A stretch of 64,000 bases of DNA from Kitasatospora sp. NBC_01246 (GTDB taxonomy: Bacteria; Actinomycetota; Actinomycetes; Streptomycetales; Streptomycetaceae), in the NCBI RefSeq assembly GCF_036226505.1, contig NZ_CP108484.1, positions 8,341,501 to 8,405,500 of the forward strand, read 5' to 3'. The notes under the pieces were generated by a model. It was not told the origin of the DNA, did not search any database, and was given only the letters and a program-made list of their open reading frames with translations. Positions 49,084-58,100 of the stretch are shown here, piece after piece. A program made the position numbers and the translations under genes. Each line of letters begins with the position of its first letter. Positions within the stretch are counted from its first letter, which is position 1.

Positions 49084-50529
49084 TCAGACGGTGGTGCGCT
49101 GCCACTGCTGGTTGTAGCCGGTGTTGCAGGTCCACTGCTCCAGCGAAGTACCGTCCGCCGTCGACTGGTTGGTCACGTCGAGGCACTTGCCGCTGTGCCG
49201 TGCGACCAGCTTCACCGACGTGGTGCCGGTGACCTTCTGGGTCTTCCACTGCTGCGAGGTCGCGGCGCTGCAGGTGTTCTGGACGATGGCCGCACCGTCG
49301 GCGGTCGACGCTCCGGCGACGTCGAGGCACTTGCCGCTGTGCCGCGCGATGATCTGGGAGTAGCCGGTGCCGAGGTCCTTGAACCAGAAGTTCTGGTTGG
49401 CTCCGGCGCCGCACGACCACTGGATGACCGGCGACGACTGGGAGAAGTCGTAGTTCGCGACATCGGCGCACTTGCCGCTGTTGCGGGCGGCGAGCCGCTC
49501 CCACGGGCCGCCCACGCTCGCGACCGTGCCGGCGGCGGCGTCGATCGAGACCTGCGGGGAGTAGTCCATGGCCATGGTGGTCGTGGTCGGGAACCGGAGG
49601 GACGCCCACACGTACTGCGAGTCGTTCACCGTTCCGCCCATGGAGTTGCCCCACCGGTCGCCCATGTACAGGTAGTTGGTCCCCTGAGTGCCCTGCACCG
49701 GCAGCACGAACGCGGTCTGGCTGCGGTACGTGGTCGGGTCGCCGACGTCCTGGAGGCCGCTCCACGAGCCCGTGAGGCTGGTCGTCGTCTGGTACCGCTG
49801 CTGGTTGGGGGACCAGCCGGTGGCGCTGGAGGTGAGCAGGAAGTACACGCCGTCGCGCTTGAACAGGGCGGGGGCCTCGCGCCACTGCCCGGGGGAGGGG
49901 TTGGCGACCAGGGCCTCCGCCGTGAGGTAGTCGGCGCTCAGGCGGTAGATGTGCAGGTCGGCGTTGCCGCTGGAGGACGAGATCAGGTAGGCCGTGCCGT
50001 CGTCGTCCTTGTACAGCGTCATGTCGCGCGAGTCGTAGCCGAGCGGGCGGAAGCTGCCCTGGTAGCTGTAGTCGCCGTCCACGGTGCCGGACGTCGCGAC
50101 CGCCACCTCGCCCTCGCTGTAGTCGGTGCTGCTCCCCTCCTTGTGCATCCACATCACGAACTGGTTCGTGCTGCTGTTGAAGATCACCTTGGGCCGCTCG
50201 ATGCTGGCGCCGTTGGCGAGTTCGGTCCCGCTGGCCTGGGTCAGGACGTGGTTGCGGAACTCCCAGGTCTTGAGGTCGGTCGAGCGGTACGCGGAGACGT
50301 AGTGGAAGGTGTTGTCCGGGTTTCGGTCCTCGCCGAACCAGTAGTAGTACTGGCCGACCTTGATGACGCCACCGCCGTGGGCCTGCACGGGGTTGCCGGC
50401 GGTGTCGGCGAACTGGGTCCCGCTGGTAACGGTCACCGGCGCCGCGTGGGCGGTGCCGGCGGCCGCGAAGAGGCTGAGGGGGAGGGTGGCAACGGCGGCG
50501 AGGAGGACGGACGATCTCTTGCGCGACAT
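49084..50529 (-). CDS. Secreted GH43 glycosidase with ricin-type lectin domain
   Basis: A 481-residue exported enzyme. Signal peptide 1-29 (LLAAVATLPLSLFAAAGTAHA). A five-bladed propeller of GH43 covers about 30-340 (AHGGGVIKVGQYYYWFGEDR with the first acidic residue region, SIERPKVIFN, SRDMTLYKDDDGTAYLISSS, QWREAPALFKRDGVYFLLTS with the catalytic Glu). A C-terminal ricin B trefoil (about 345-480) has three SGKCxDV repeats and QxW motifs (QQWKTQ, QQWQRT). The form of the N-terminus recalls exo-beta-1,3-galactanase-like members (GH43_24). It would attack plant arabinogalactan or a similar polymer. ATG at 50529 has GAAGG upstream. Confidence 0.9.
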   Translation of the reverse strand: MSRKRSSVLLAAVATLPLSLFAAAGTAHAAPVTVTSGTQFADTAGNPVQAHGGGVIKVGQYYYWFGEDRNPDNTFHYVSAYRSTDLKTWEFRNHVLTQASGTELANGASIERPKVIFNSSTNQFVMWMHKEGSSTDYSEGEVAVATSGTVDGDYSYQGSFRPLGYDSRDMTLYKDDDGTAYLISSSSGNADLHIYRLSADYLTAEALVANPSPGQWREAPALFKRDGVYFLLTSSATGWSPNQQRYQTTTSLTGSWSGLQDVGDPTTYRSQTAFVLPVQGTQGTNYLYMGDRWGNSMGGTVNDSQYVWASLRFPTTTTMAMDYSPQVSIDAAAGTVASVGGPWERLAARNSGKCADVANYDFSQSSPVIQWSCGAGANQNFWFKDLGTGYSQIIARHSGKCLDVAGASTADGAAIVQNTCSAATSQQWKTQKVTGTTSVKLVARHSGKCLDVTNQSTADGTSLEQWTCNTGYNQQWQRTTV

Positions 50530-51166
50530 GGTCGGCTACCTTCGCTTCTTCGTGCCGGTCGGAGGGCTGAGCGACCTGGCGGCGTCACCGCGCCAGGCGG
50601 GGTGGCGGAGCCTCGGACCGAGTGTGTCCCGATCGACATCGCCGACGGTCGGCGGTGGGTGGCCGCCGGGCCGGGGGGCGATCGGTCGTTCACGTGCACG
50701 TGGGGGTGGGGGGTGGGGGCCTGCTCACCTGGGCGGCACACCGGCTTCGCCCTGCTGGGGCTGGGGCGGCGCTCACGCACTCGGGTGGCGAGGGCGTGAG
50801 GGCGCGGCGGTGGGGTCTGTCCGCCCGGGGCCGCCTTCTCCTTCCCGTGGAGTCGGCGGGCCCGGTGGTTCTTGCGCACCTTCGGCGATGAGCAATGTTG
50901 GCGCAAACAAGCGGCTGGGTCAGATTCTGGGAGCGCGGTCCCGGGCTTGTCAAGGACTTCGCCGGGTCGCCGTGCCCGGGCTCGCAGTGGGCATGGCGAG
51001 GCCTCCGGCCTGGGCGGTTCCTCCGTTGGGGCCGTGCGTCCGGTGTTGCGCGTTCGGTGGTACGCGTCCGGCGCCCTGTGTACTTGGCCTGTGCTCGGGG
51101 CCCGCGTTCGGCCGGACGCACAGGCCCTGCGTCCCGGGGGCGGCCTCGGTGGCGCGGGAGCCGGGT
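50530..51166. other. 637-bp stretch without a supported gene
   Basis: Several long open frames cross this stretch, but all are low-complexity Arg/Pro/Gly sequences typical of shadow frames. It contains the GH43 promoter region and one LacI-type dyad (50896-50909). Confidence 0.55.
50896..50909. promoter_or_regulatory. LacI-type dyad, copy 1
   Basis: TGTTGGCGCAAACA differs by one base from the perfect palindrome found at 51331-51344. The position is 367 bp upstream of the GH43 start. The pair suggests one LacI-family regulator, encoded elsewhere. Confidence 0.6.
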
Positions 51167-51328
51167 TCAGTCGGCCGGGGAGCCGGATCGGCTCCCGATG
51201 ACGACGATCTCGGCGGCGGAGCTCCACGGTCCGCCGCCGCCCGCCTCCTTCAGGGCCCGCAGCCGGACGTACCGGCCGTTGAGCGGGGGAAGGACACGAC
51301 CTTGGGCGTGTGCGCGGTGGTCGTTTAG
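51167..51328 (-). pseudogene. C-terminal remnant of an F5/8 type C (discoidin) carbohydrate-binding domain
   Basis: The minus strand reads TAHTPKVVSFP in one frame and, after a slip in a run of five G (51285-51289, five C on the coding strand), PLNGRYVRLRALKEAGGGG and PWSSAAEIVVIG in the next, ending at TGA 51167-51169. ARYVRLxAL...EANG..WASAAEIxxxG is the usual end of a discoidin domain in secreted glycosidases. An in-frame stop lies immediately upstream, so only this tail remains. It is probably the residue of a larger glycoside hydrolase gene. Confidence 0.65.
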
Positions 51329-51330
51329 GC

Positions 51331-51344
51331 TGTTTGCGCAAACA
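51331..51344. promoter_or_regulatory. LacI-type dyad, copy 2 (perfect palindrome)
   Basis: TGTTTGCGCAAACA is a perfect 14-bp palindrome with a central CG, as for LacI/GalR operators. It directly abuts the discoidin remnant, as if it had been the promoter operator of a gene lost by deletion. Confidence 0.7.
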
Positions 51345-51535
51345 TGTCATTCGTACCCGGGTGATCAGCAGCCTGTTTCCTGCCGCCCCCGGCCGGGCTC
51401 CATCAGCCTTCCGTCGCAGCGGCCGACCTCCCGCCAATCCGGCCGCAGGGTTGCATCTTCGGGGCTGGGTGAGTCAACACGCAGCGGAAGCGGGCCGTCA
51501 CACCACTGCGCTGCCGGGTTTGCGGGACCCTGCGG

Positions 51536-52654
51536 TCAGGTCCGGCGGCCGAAGAGCGGGCCGAGGACGAGTTCGGCGGCGCCGGCGGCGACGGCCAGCC
51601 GGCCGGCGGCGCTGACGGAGACCGGGACGGGCTGCCAGTCGGGGTCCGGGATCCGGGCCTCGATCTGTGCGGCGACGCCGGCGAGGTAGACGTCGGGGGC
51701 GGACAGGACGGCCCGCCCGCCGAGCACCACCCGGTCGATGTCGAGCAGCCGGACGAGGTTGGCGACGCCGACGCCGAGCAGCCGGGCCGCGGCGGCGTGG
51801 TCGCCGCGGCGCAGCTCGGCGAGGCAGAGCACCTCCAGGCAGCCGTGGTTGCCGCAGTCGCAGGGCGGTCCGTCGAGCTGGACGGTCTGGTGGCCGAACT
51901 CGCCGGCGTTGGTCCGGGTGCCGCGGTGCAGGGCCCCGTCGAGGAGCAGGCCCGCGCCGAGGCCGGCGGCGAGGTGGACGTAGGCGAGGCCGCCACCGGG
52001 TCGCGGGGTGGTCGGGGCCTCGGCCAGCGCGGCGGTGTTGGTGTCCTTGTCGACGACGACGGGCAGGCCGTCCAGCCGGGCGGCGAGTTCGTCGCGCAGC
52101 GGGTAGCGGTCCCAGCCCGGTGAGTCCCGGGCGTCGAGCGGGGTGAACCAGTGCAGGACGCCGGCGGCGTGGTCGAGCGGTCCGCGGCAGCCGATGCCGG
52201 CCCCGAGCAGGCGGGCGCCGGGTGGCAGGTCGGCGGCGGCCCGGTTGATCCGCGTGGTGACGAGGCGGACGGCGTCGACGGGGGCGAGACCGCGCTCGAC
52301 GGGTTCGGTGCGGACGTGGTGGTGGCGGCCCGCGAGGTCGACCAGCAGGACGGTGAGCTCGTCGCGCTCCAGGTGGACGCCGACGGCGCAGGCGGCTTCG
52401 GCGCGCAGCCGGAGCAGGGTGCGGGGCTTGCCGCCGGTGGAGGCCGCCTGGCCGGCTTCGACGATCATGCCTTCGGCGAGCAGCCTGGCGGTGATCTTGC
52501 CGATGGCCTGCGGGGTGAGTCCGGTCCCGGCGGCGAGCTCGACGCGGCTGCTGCCCTGGGGTGCGGCCCGGAGCAGGCCGAGGACGAGGGCGGCGTTGTG
52601 GTCTCGCAGTCCGGCCAGGTTGGTGCCGGACGAGCCGGGGTGCGACGTCGTCAT
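51536..52654 (-). CDS. ROK-family transcriptional regulator
   Basis: A 372-residue regulator. The wHTH is at about 10-70 (ALVLGLLRAAPQGSSRVELA, TGLTPQAIGKITARLLAEGM), and the rest is a ROK sugar-kinase-like domain: GVHLERDELTVLLVDLAG, GIGCRGPLDHAAGVLHW, VVDKDTNTAALAEA, and the zinc motif CDCGNHGCLEVLC. VHLAAGLGAGLLLDGAL matches the ROK signature. It probably binds a sugar or sugar phosphate. It diverges from the Gfo/Idh/MocA gene across a 68-bp region containing a 21-bp dyad. Confidence 0.92.
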   Translation of the reverse strand: MTTSHPGSSGTNLAGLRDHNAALVLGLLRAAPQGSSRVELAAGTGLTPQAIGKITARLLAEGMIVEAGQAASTGGKPRTLLRLRAEAACAVGVHLERDELTVLLVDLAGRHHHVRTEPVERGLAPVDAVRLVTTRINRAAADLPPGARLLGAGIGCRGPLDHAAGVLHWFTPLDARDSPGWDRYPLRDELAARLDGLPVVVDKDTNTAALAEAPTTPRPGGGLAYVHLAAGLGAGLLLDGALHRGTRTNAGEFGHQTVQLDGPPCDCGNHGCLEVLCLAELRRGDHAAAARLLGVGVANLVRLLDIDRVVLGGRAVLSAPDVYLAGVAAQIEARIPDPDWQPVPVSVSAAGRLAVAAGAAELVLGPLFGRRT

Positions 52655-52692
52655 GGGGTCATTGTGCCTGGAGCCGACGTCCGGGCTTGCAC

Positions 52693-52713
52693 TTAAGAAA
52701 CACTGTTGCTTAA
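52693..52713. promoter_or_regulatory. 21-bp dyad, candidate ROK operator
   Basis: TTAAG at 52693-52697 and CTTAA at 52709-52713 flank AACA/TGTT half-sites around a central C; all pairs match except one. It ends 9 bases before the oxidoreductase start, so it would block both divergent promoters. Confidence 0.75.
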
Positions 52714-52722
52714 CTATCGGGC

Positions 52723-53838
52723 ATGACTTCCGAGAGCACCCCCGACACCGGTCGCCCCGTCCGCGTCGCAGTGGTGGGCTACGGCCTCGCCGGAGCGGCC
52801 TTCCACGCCCCCCTCATCGCCACCACCCCGGGCATGCGCCTGGACGCCGTGGTCACCACCGACCCCGGGCGGCGCGAGCAGCTCCGCAAGGACCACCCGC
52901 AGGCCCGCGCCGTCGACACCACCGAGCAGCTGCTCACCGCCCCGGACGCACTCGACCTGCTGGTCATCGCCTCCCCCAACCGCACCCATGTGCCGCTCGC
53001 CCGCGCCGCACTGGAGGCCGGAGTGTCCGTCGTGGTGGACAAGCCGGTGGCCGGCTCCGCCGCCGAGGCGGCCGCGCTGGTCGAGCTGGCCGAGGCCCGC
53101 GGCCTGATGCTGACGGTCTTCCAGAACCGCCGCTGGGACGCCGACTTCCTCACCGTCCGGCGCCTGATCGCCGACGGCACGCTCGGCCGGGTGCACCGCT
53201 TCGAGTCCCGCTTCGAGCGCTGGTGGCCGGAGCTCTTCGGGGTCTGGCAGGAGTCCGCCGACCCGGTCGAGGTCGGCGGCATCCTCCCCGACCTGGGCAG
53301 CCACCTGGTCGACCAGGCGCTCACCCTGTTCGGCCCGGCCGTCCAGGTGTACGCCGAGCTGGACACCCGCCGCGACGGCGCCGTCATCGACGACGACGTC
53401 TTCCTCGCGCTCACCCACGTCGGCGGCGTCCGCTCGCACCTGTGGATGAGCGCCCTCTCCGGCCAGTTCGGGCCGCGCATGCGCGTCCTGGGCGACCGCT
53501 CCGCGTACACCGTGCACGGCCTGGACCCGCAGGAGCACGCGCTGCGCGCCGGGCGGCGCCCGGGCCCCGGCTGGGGCGAGGTCCCCGAGGCGGACCGCGG
53601 CCTGCTCGGCACCGGGGACGGTGCCGCCGCGCACCCCTCGGTCCCCGGCGACTACCCCTCCTTCTACGCCGGGGTGGTCCGCGCCCTGAACGAGAGTGCG
53701 CCCGCGCCGGTCGACCCGCGCGACGCCGTCGCCGCGCTGGTCGTCATGGAGGCAGCCCGCCGCTCGGCCGCCGAGGGCCGCACCATCACCCTGGCCGACG
53801 ACGGCCGCACCGGCACCCTGACCGAGGCGACCCCCTGA
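52723..53838 (+). CDS. Gfo/Idh/MocA-family oxidoreductase
   Basis: A 371-residue NAD(P)-dependent sugar or inositol dehydrogenase. The Rossmann motif VAVVGYGLAGAAFHAPL is at residues 14-30; SPNRTHVPLARAALEAG and the catalytic-site motif VVDKPVAG (Lys of the EKP-type motif) follow; the C-terminal alpha/beta domain includes GGILPDLGSHLVDQALTLFG with the D-x-G-x-H-xx-D catalytic pattern. ATG at 52723 is immediately downstream of the operator. It is translation-coupled to the following gene by TGATG. Confidence 0.93.
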   Translation: MTSESTPDTGRPVRVAVVGYGLAGAAFHAPLIATTPGMRLDAVVTTDPGRREQLRKDHPQARAVDTTEQLLTAPDALDLLVIASPNRTHVPLARAALEAGVSVVVDKPVAGSAAEAAALVELAEARGLMLTVFQNRRWDADFLTVRRLIADGTLGRVHRFESRFERWWPELFGVWQESADPVEVGGILPDLGSHLVDQALTLFGPAVQVYAELDTRRDGAVIDDDVFLALTHVGGVRSHLWMSALSGQFGPRMRVLGDRSAYTVHGLDPQEHALRAGRRPGPGWGEVPEADRGLLGTGDGAAAHPSVPGDYPSFYAGVVRALNESAPAPVDPRDAVAALVVMEAARRSAAEGRTITLADDGRTGTLTEATP

Positions 53839-54329
53839 TGACCCCCGACGAGGCCGCGGCCCTGATCCAGCGGGTCGAGGACGAGGAACGCCGTCTGCGC
53901 CTGCCGCACTTCGACAACGACGACGCCTGGCTGCTCGGCACCCTGCTGGTCGGCCTGGCGCGCGCCGAGGAGGCGCCCGTGGTGGTGGACATCCGGCGCA
54001 ACGGCCAGCAGCTCTTCCACTACGCGCTGCCGGGCAGTTCGGCCGACAACGACGCCTGGATCCTGCGCAAGGCCCGCACGGTGGACCGCTACGGCTGCTC
54101 CTCCTACCTGGTCGGCCTGCGCTTCGCGGCCAAGGGCCGGACCTTCGAGGAGGACTCCCGGCTCGACGCGGACACCTACGCCGCCCACGGCGGCGCCTTC
54201 CCGATCCACGTGGAGGGCGTCGGGGTGGTCGGCACGGTGGCCGTCTCCGGCCTCCCCCAGGCCGAGGACCACCGCCTGGTCGTCGCCGCCCTCGAACGGC
54301 ACCTGGACCGGCGCCTCGAAACCGTCTGA
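53838..54329 (+). CDS. UPF0303 / heme-degrading-domain (GlcG-like) protein
   Basis: A 163-residue soluble protein: DNDDAWLLGTLLVGLARAEE, VVVDIRRNGQQLFHYALPGSS, NDAWILRKARTVDRYGCSSY and GGAFPIHVEGVGVVGTVAVSG. This order is that of the UPF0303 family, related to HbpS/GlcG proteins; yeast YBR137w belongs to it. Members often accompany sugar oxidoreductases; the biochemical role is uncertain. The start ATG at 53838 overlaps the oxidoreductase stop by one base (TGATG), so both form the operon repressed by the ROK protein. Confidence 0.87.
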   Translation: MTPDEAAALIQRVEDEERRLRLPHFDNDDAWLLGTLLVGLARAEEAPVVVDIRRNGQQLFHYALPGSSADNDAWILRKARTVDRYGCSSYLVGLRFAAKGRTFEEDSRLDADTYAAHGGAFPIHVEGVGVVGTVAVSGLPQAEDHRLVVAALERHLDRRLETV

Positions 54330-54338
54330 CCCGCCGTC

Positions 54339-54378
54339 GGCCCCCGCCGCCCCGGCGAGGCGGCGGGCGGCGGGGGCC
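54339..54378. terminator. 14-bp hairpin after the ROK-controlled operon
   Basis: GGCCCCCGCCGCCC (54339-54352) pairs with GGGCGGCGGGGGCC (54365-54378) around a 12-base loop, between the plus-strand UPF0303 gene and the minus-strand immunity-candidate gene end (54546). Confidence 0.85.
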
Positions 54379-54545
54379 TGGACCTGGAGGGGGTCCGGCC
54401 CCCGCCGGCCTGCTCACCCGGCGACCGAGTCCGAGGCCTGAGGCCGTTGATCGTGGCGCCGCGCGGGGAGGACCCGCCGTCCCGGTGGCGGTTGCCGGCG
54501 ATCGTCGCGGCACCACGGCCCGTAAGGCCCCCGGCCGACGTCCCG

Positions 54546-55007
54546 TCACCCGCCGGCGGCGGCCTCCCGGAGGCGGCGGATCTCGGGGTTGCGGCGCAGG
54601 TCGGGGAAGCGGTCGCAGAGGCCGCGCACCACCTCGCCGAGGAAGGCCCGGGTGGCGGACTCGAACTCGGCGTACTCCGCGCTGCCCTTGCCGTCGCGCT
54701 CCCGGTGGATCCGGACGGTCTCCTTGCCGCCCCGGCGTTCGAAGCGGTACTCACCGGCGCCCCCGGCGGCCGAGTAGCGGGCGCGCCCGGCGCCCGCCAG
54801 CTCCCCGGCCGCGGTGAACAGGCCGAGCGCGAGGTCCAGGACCGGCCCGGTACCGCTGAAGTCGGCGCCCTCGACCCGGAACGTGTAGGGGCCCCAAAAC
54901 GCCTCGCAGGTGAGGTCGTAGAGGTCCGTAGACGCGAAGTCCATGGTGCCGCGGGGCCCGCGGTCGGCGCCGCCGGTGTCGGCGGCGGAGAAGGACAGTT
55001 CGATCAT
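54546..55007 (-). CDS. Candidate immunity protein for the Rhs toxin
   Basis: A 153-residue soluble acidic protein with no recognised family: MIELSFSAADTGG, then a MDFASTDLYDLTCEAFWGPYTF strand region, a GEYRFERRGGKETVRIHRER segment and a helical C-terminus (FLGEVVRGLCDRFPDLRRNP). The immunity role is inferred from context only: it is the next gene after the toxin-encoding 3' end, on the same strand, with a 119-bp gap, and is acidic whereas the toxin domain is very basic. ATG at 55007 has no Shine-Dalgarno and is preceded by 2.6 copies of an 8-bp unit (TCGCATTC on the plus strand, 55013-55033). A hairpin upstream implies its own promoter. Confidence 0.65.
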   Translation of the reverse strand: MIELSFSAADTGGADRGPRGTMDFASTDLYDLTCEAFWGPYTFRVEGADFSGTGPVLDLALGLFTAAGELAGAGRARYSAAGGAGEYRFERRGGKETVRIHRERDGKGSAEYAEFESATRAFLGEVVRGLCDRFPDLRRNPEIRRLREAAAGG

Positions 55008-55047
55008 GATGCTCGCATTCTCGCATTCTCGCAGGTGGGCGGGACGG

Positions 55048-55087
55048 CGGATCGCCGGGGGCTGATGCTCCAGCCCCCGGCGATCCG
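55048..55087 (-). terminator. Perfect 17-bp hairpin between toxin and immunity-candidate genes
   Basis: CGGATCGCCGGGGGCTG (55048-55064) pairs with CAGCCCCCGGCGATCCG (55071-55087) around a 6-base loop, 40 bases after the Rhs stop. It should end the long Rhs transcript before the immunity candidate. Confidence 0.85.
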
Positions 55088-55126
55088 GGTCTCACGGTCG
55101 GGACCGTTCGGTCGGTGCGACCCCGG

Positions 55127-58100
55127 TCAGTACGGGTGCGCCGTCCTGGCCGTCCTCCGTCCCTTGTGCTGCTTCACGACGACGCGCAGCCGCGTGGTGT
55201 GCCGGCCGTTGCCGTCCCGGCCGATGATCCGGCCGAAGTCGTGCTCGTAGATCCGGCCGTCGCGGCCACCGGTGTTGGCCCGGCTCTTGCCCTTCTTGAT
55301 CGTGGTGTGGATCAGGTACTTGACCTCGCGGACGTTGCGCGAGCGGAACCGGCTCTTGCCCGCCACGCGGGACTTCGCGCCGTGCCCGCCGAGGATGTGC
55401 GGCAGGTCGATGTGGCACGCGTTCTTGTTGTGCGCGACGACCCAGTCGTCACCGACCCGCACGCTGTAGGTGTGCTGGTCGCCGATGGTGAGGTTGACGA
55501 CCAGCTGGTCGGCGATCTCGCCCCGGTCGGTGACCCGGGTGACCGGGACCGGGGTGCCGGCCGGCGTCACCAGGGAGTCGCCGACCCGCACCTGCGCGGC
55601 GTCGGTCCAGCCCTTGCCGCTCACCCAGACCGGGTGCTCGGCGGTGACCCGCAGCGCGGCCGCGGTGTCCGGGTCCCCGGTCGCGCTCGCCGTCGCGGTC
55701 GCCGTCGCCGGATCCGCCGTCGCGGTCTCGATGTCGACCAGGTGCTTGGTGCCGTACCCGTAGATCACCGACAGCACCGGCTCCGGCCGGGTCTGACCGG
55801 TCGCCGGGTCGGTGGAGAGCACCAGGTCGCCGACCTGGACCTCACCGATCGGCAGCTGCCCGCCGTCGCCCATCAGCACCGGGGTGCCCGGGTCGAAGGA
55901 GTTGCAGCCGGTCCGCCGGAACACCGAGCGGACCCGGGAGGAGACGCGCCGTACGCGCGCCGCGCCCCGCGAGTAGCGGGCGGCCGCGAAGCCGGCCCGG
56001 ACCGCCGTGTTGCCGCCGACCAGGCCGGCCGCCGCGGTGATGCTCATCTCGGCGGCCTTGCGCCAGTTGCCGGTCGCCGCGTACGAGACGGCGGAGACGG
56101 CGGCCGCGGCGGAGCCGATCGGGCCCGGGATGTACGACGCGACCTCGGCGACCTTGGCCACCACGTGCACGGTCTTCTTCAGCCACTTGGGCATGCCCCA
56201 GTGGCCGTCGAGGTCCGTGCAGTTGACCGGGTCGCCGGTGCAGTAGTCGTACGCGCCGGCGTTGCCGCCGGGCTCCGGGTCGACCTGGAGGAAGCGGCCG
56301 AGCGCCGGGCTGTAGAGGCGGGCACCCATGAGGATGTCGCCGTCCTGGGCCTCGGCGGAGCGCTGCTTGCCGCCCAGCCAGCCGTACCGCGCGGCGGCCT
56401 GGCCGTCCTGCGGGATGCCGAACTCGTCGAAGTCCAGCACGACCGGCTTGGTGAGCGCCGGGTCGGTCGTCAGCACGACGGAGCCGAACAGGTCGGTCAG
56501 CTGGAGCTGGACGTCACCGGTCCGGCTCGTGGTGGCCACCAGGTCGGTGTCCGGGCCCGAGACGTTGCGGGTCACGGTGCCCTGGGTGGTGTCCTCGACG
56601 ACCCAGCGGACCTCGTCGGAGTCGTCGCCGTAGTGGTTGAGCTTCGACGTGGCGTTGGCCCACGAGCCGTCGGTCTGCTTCTTGGCCGTGGTGAACGCGG
56701 TGAGGCGGTGGGCGGCGTCCTGGGCCCACTGCTGCCTGGTGTCCCCCTTCTCCTGGGCGGCGACCTTGTCGTTGGCCCAGTAGGTGTTGGTCGCGCCGGT
56801 CGCGGTCCGCACCGTCCGCCCGAAGGCGTCGTAGCCGAAGCCGGGGTCGGTGAGCCGGTCGGCGGAGTCGTAGCCGTGGTTCTCGACGGTGGCCCCGGTC
56901 GTGCCGCAGGTGCCGTCGAGGGCCGAGGGCAGGGTGGTCTTCGACAGCCGGTTGGAGTGGGCGTCGAAGGCGTACTGCCGGGTCACGCAGCCGGTCGTGG
57001 TGGTCGACTGCTGGGCCTTCACCAGTCGGCCGAGCCGGTCGTAGCGGTAGGTGCGGGTGGCGGTGGAGCTGGTGTCCCTGGCCACCTGGCCCTGGGTGGA
57101 GACGTCGCTGGTCTGGGCCCAGACCACGGCGTTGTCGGAGGTGCGGGTGTAGGTGCGGCCGGTGGCCTCGCCGACCGCGTTGAAGGTGTCCCTGCGGACG
57201 ATCCCGCCGGGGTAGGTCTGCTCGACCAGCTGGCCGTCCGGACCGTAGGCGGCGGTGAACTCGCCGGCCGTGCTGTCGTTGACCGAGGTGACCAGGCCGC
57301 GCGGCTCCTTCGCGCGGTCGTAGGTGTAGGTGGTGGACCCGGTCGGGTCGGCGACCTTCACCGGCTTGCCGAAGGCGTCGAACTCCGTGGTGGTGGTGCC
57401 GCCGTCGGCGTCCGTGTAGGAGACCAGTCGGCCCAGCTGGTCCATGACCCGGGTCAGCGACTTGCCGTCGGCCGTGGTCCGCACCGCGTCACCCGTGGCC
57501 GGGTCGTACTCGGTGGTGACCTTCGGCATCGCCACGCCCTCGTCCGAGGTGATCTCGGTCGAGGTGATCCGGTCGGCGCCGTCGTAACCGACGACCGTCC
57601 TGCGCGACTTGCCCGCGTTGGTCTCGGTGGTCTCCTCGGGCTCGCCGAACGGCGAGTACCGGGTGACCCGCTTGACGGGCAGGGTGGTCGGCATCCGGGT
57701 GCCGTCGGCATCGGTGACCGCGCCGCCGGGCAGCGTGGCGCACGGGCTGCCCGCCCACTCGGGGCGGTTGGCGCAGGCGGGGTCCTCCGGGTTGGCCCCG
57801 GCGGTGTAGAACACCGACCTGACCGTCCCGGCGTCGCCGCCCGTCGAACCCGGCTTGCGCGACTCCACGGCTCGGCCGGCGGCGTCGTACCGGATGGTCG
57901 CCGTCAGCTTGGCGCCGAGCGCGTCGGTGGTCACCGAGGTGGCCGCCTTCAGCGTCCAGCCGGCGGTGCCGCCGATCGGGGCGTCGTAGCCCGTCCTGGT
58001 GACCCGCAGCTCGACGTCGTCGGCGTAGCCGTCGATCCGGGCACCGTCGGTGCTGGTGGTGACCAGGTGGTAGGCCTTGCCGTCGGGCTTGCCCTCGTCG

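Noticed and set aside
50433..51437. 334-codon minus-strand frame upstream of the GH43 gene
   Set aside because: Arg/Pro-rich low-complexity sequence that overlaps the GH43 signal peptide in another frame and crosses the discoidin remnant out of frame.
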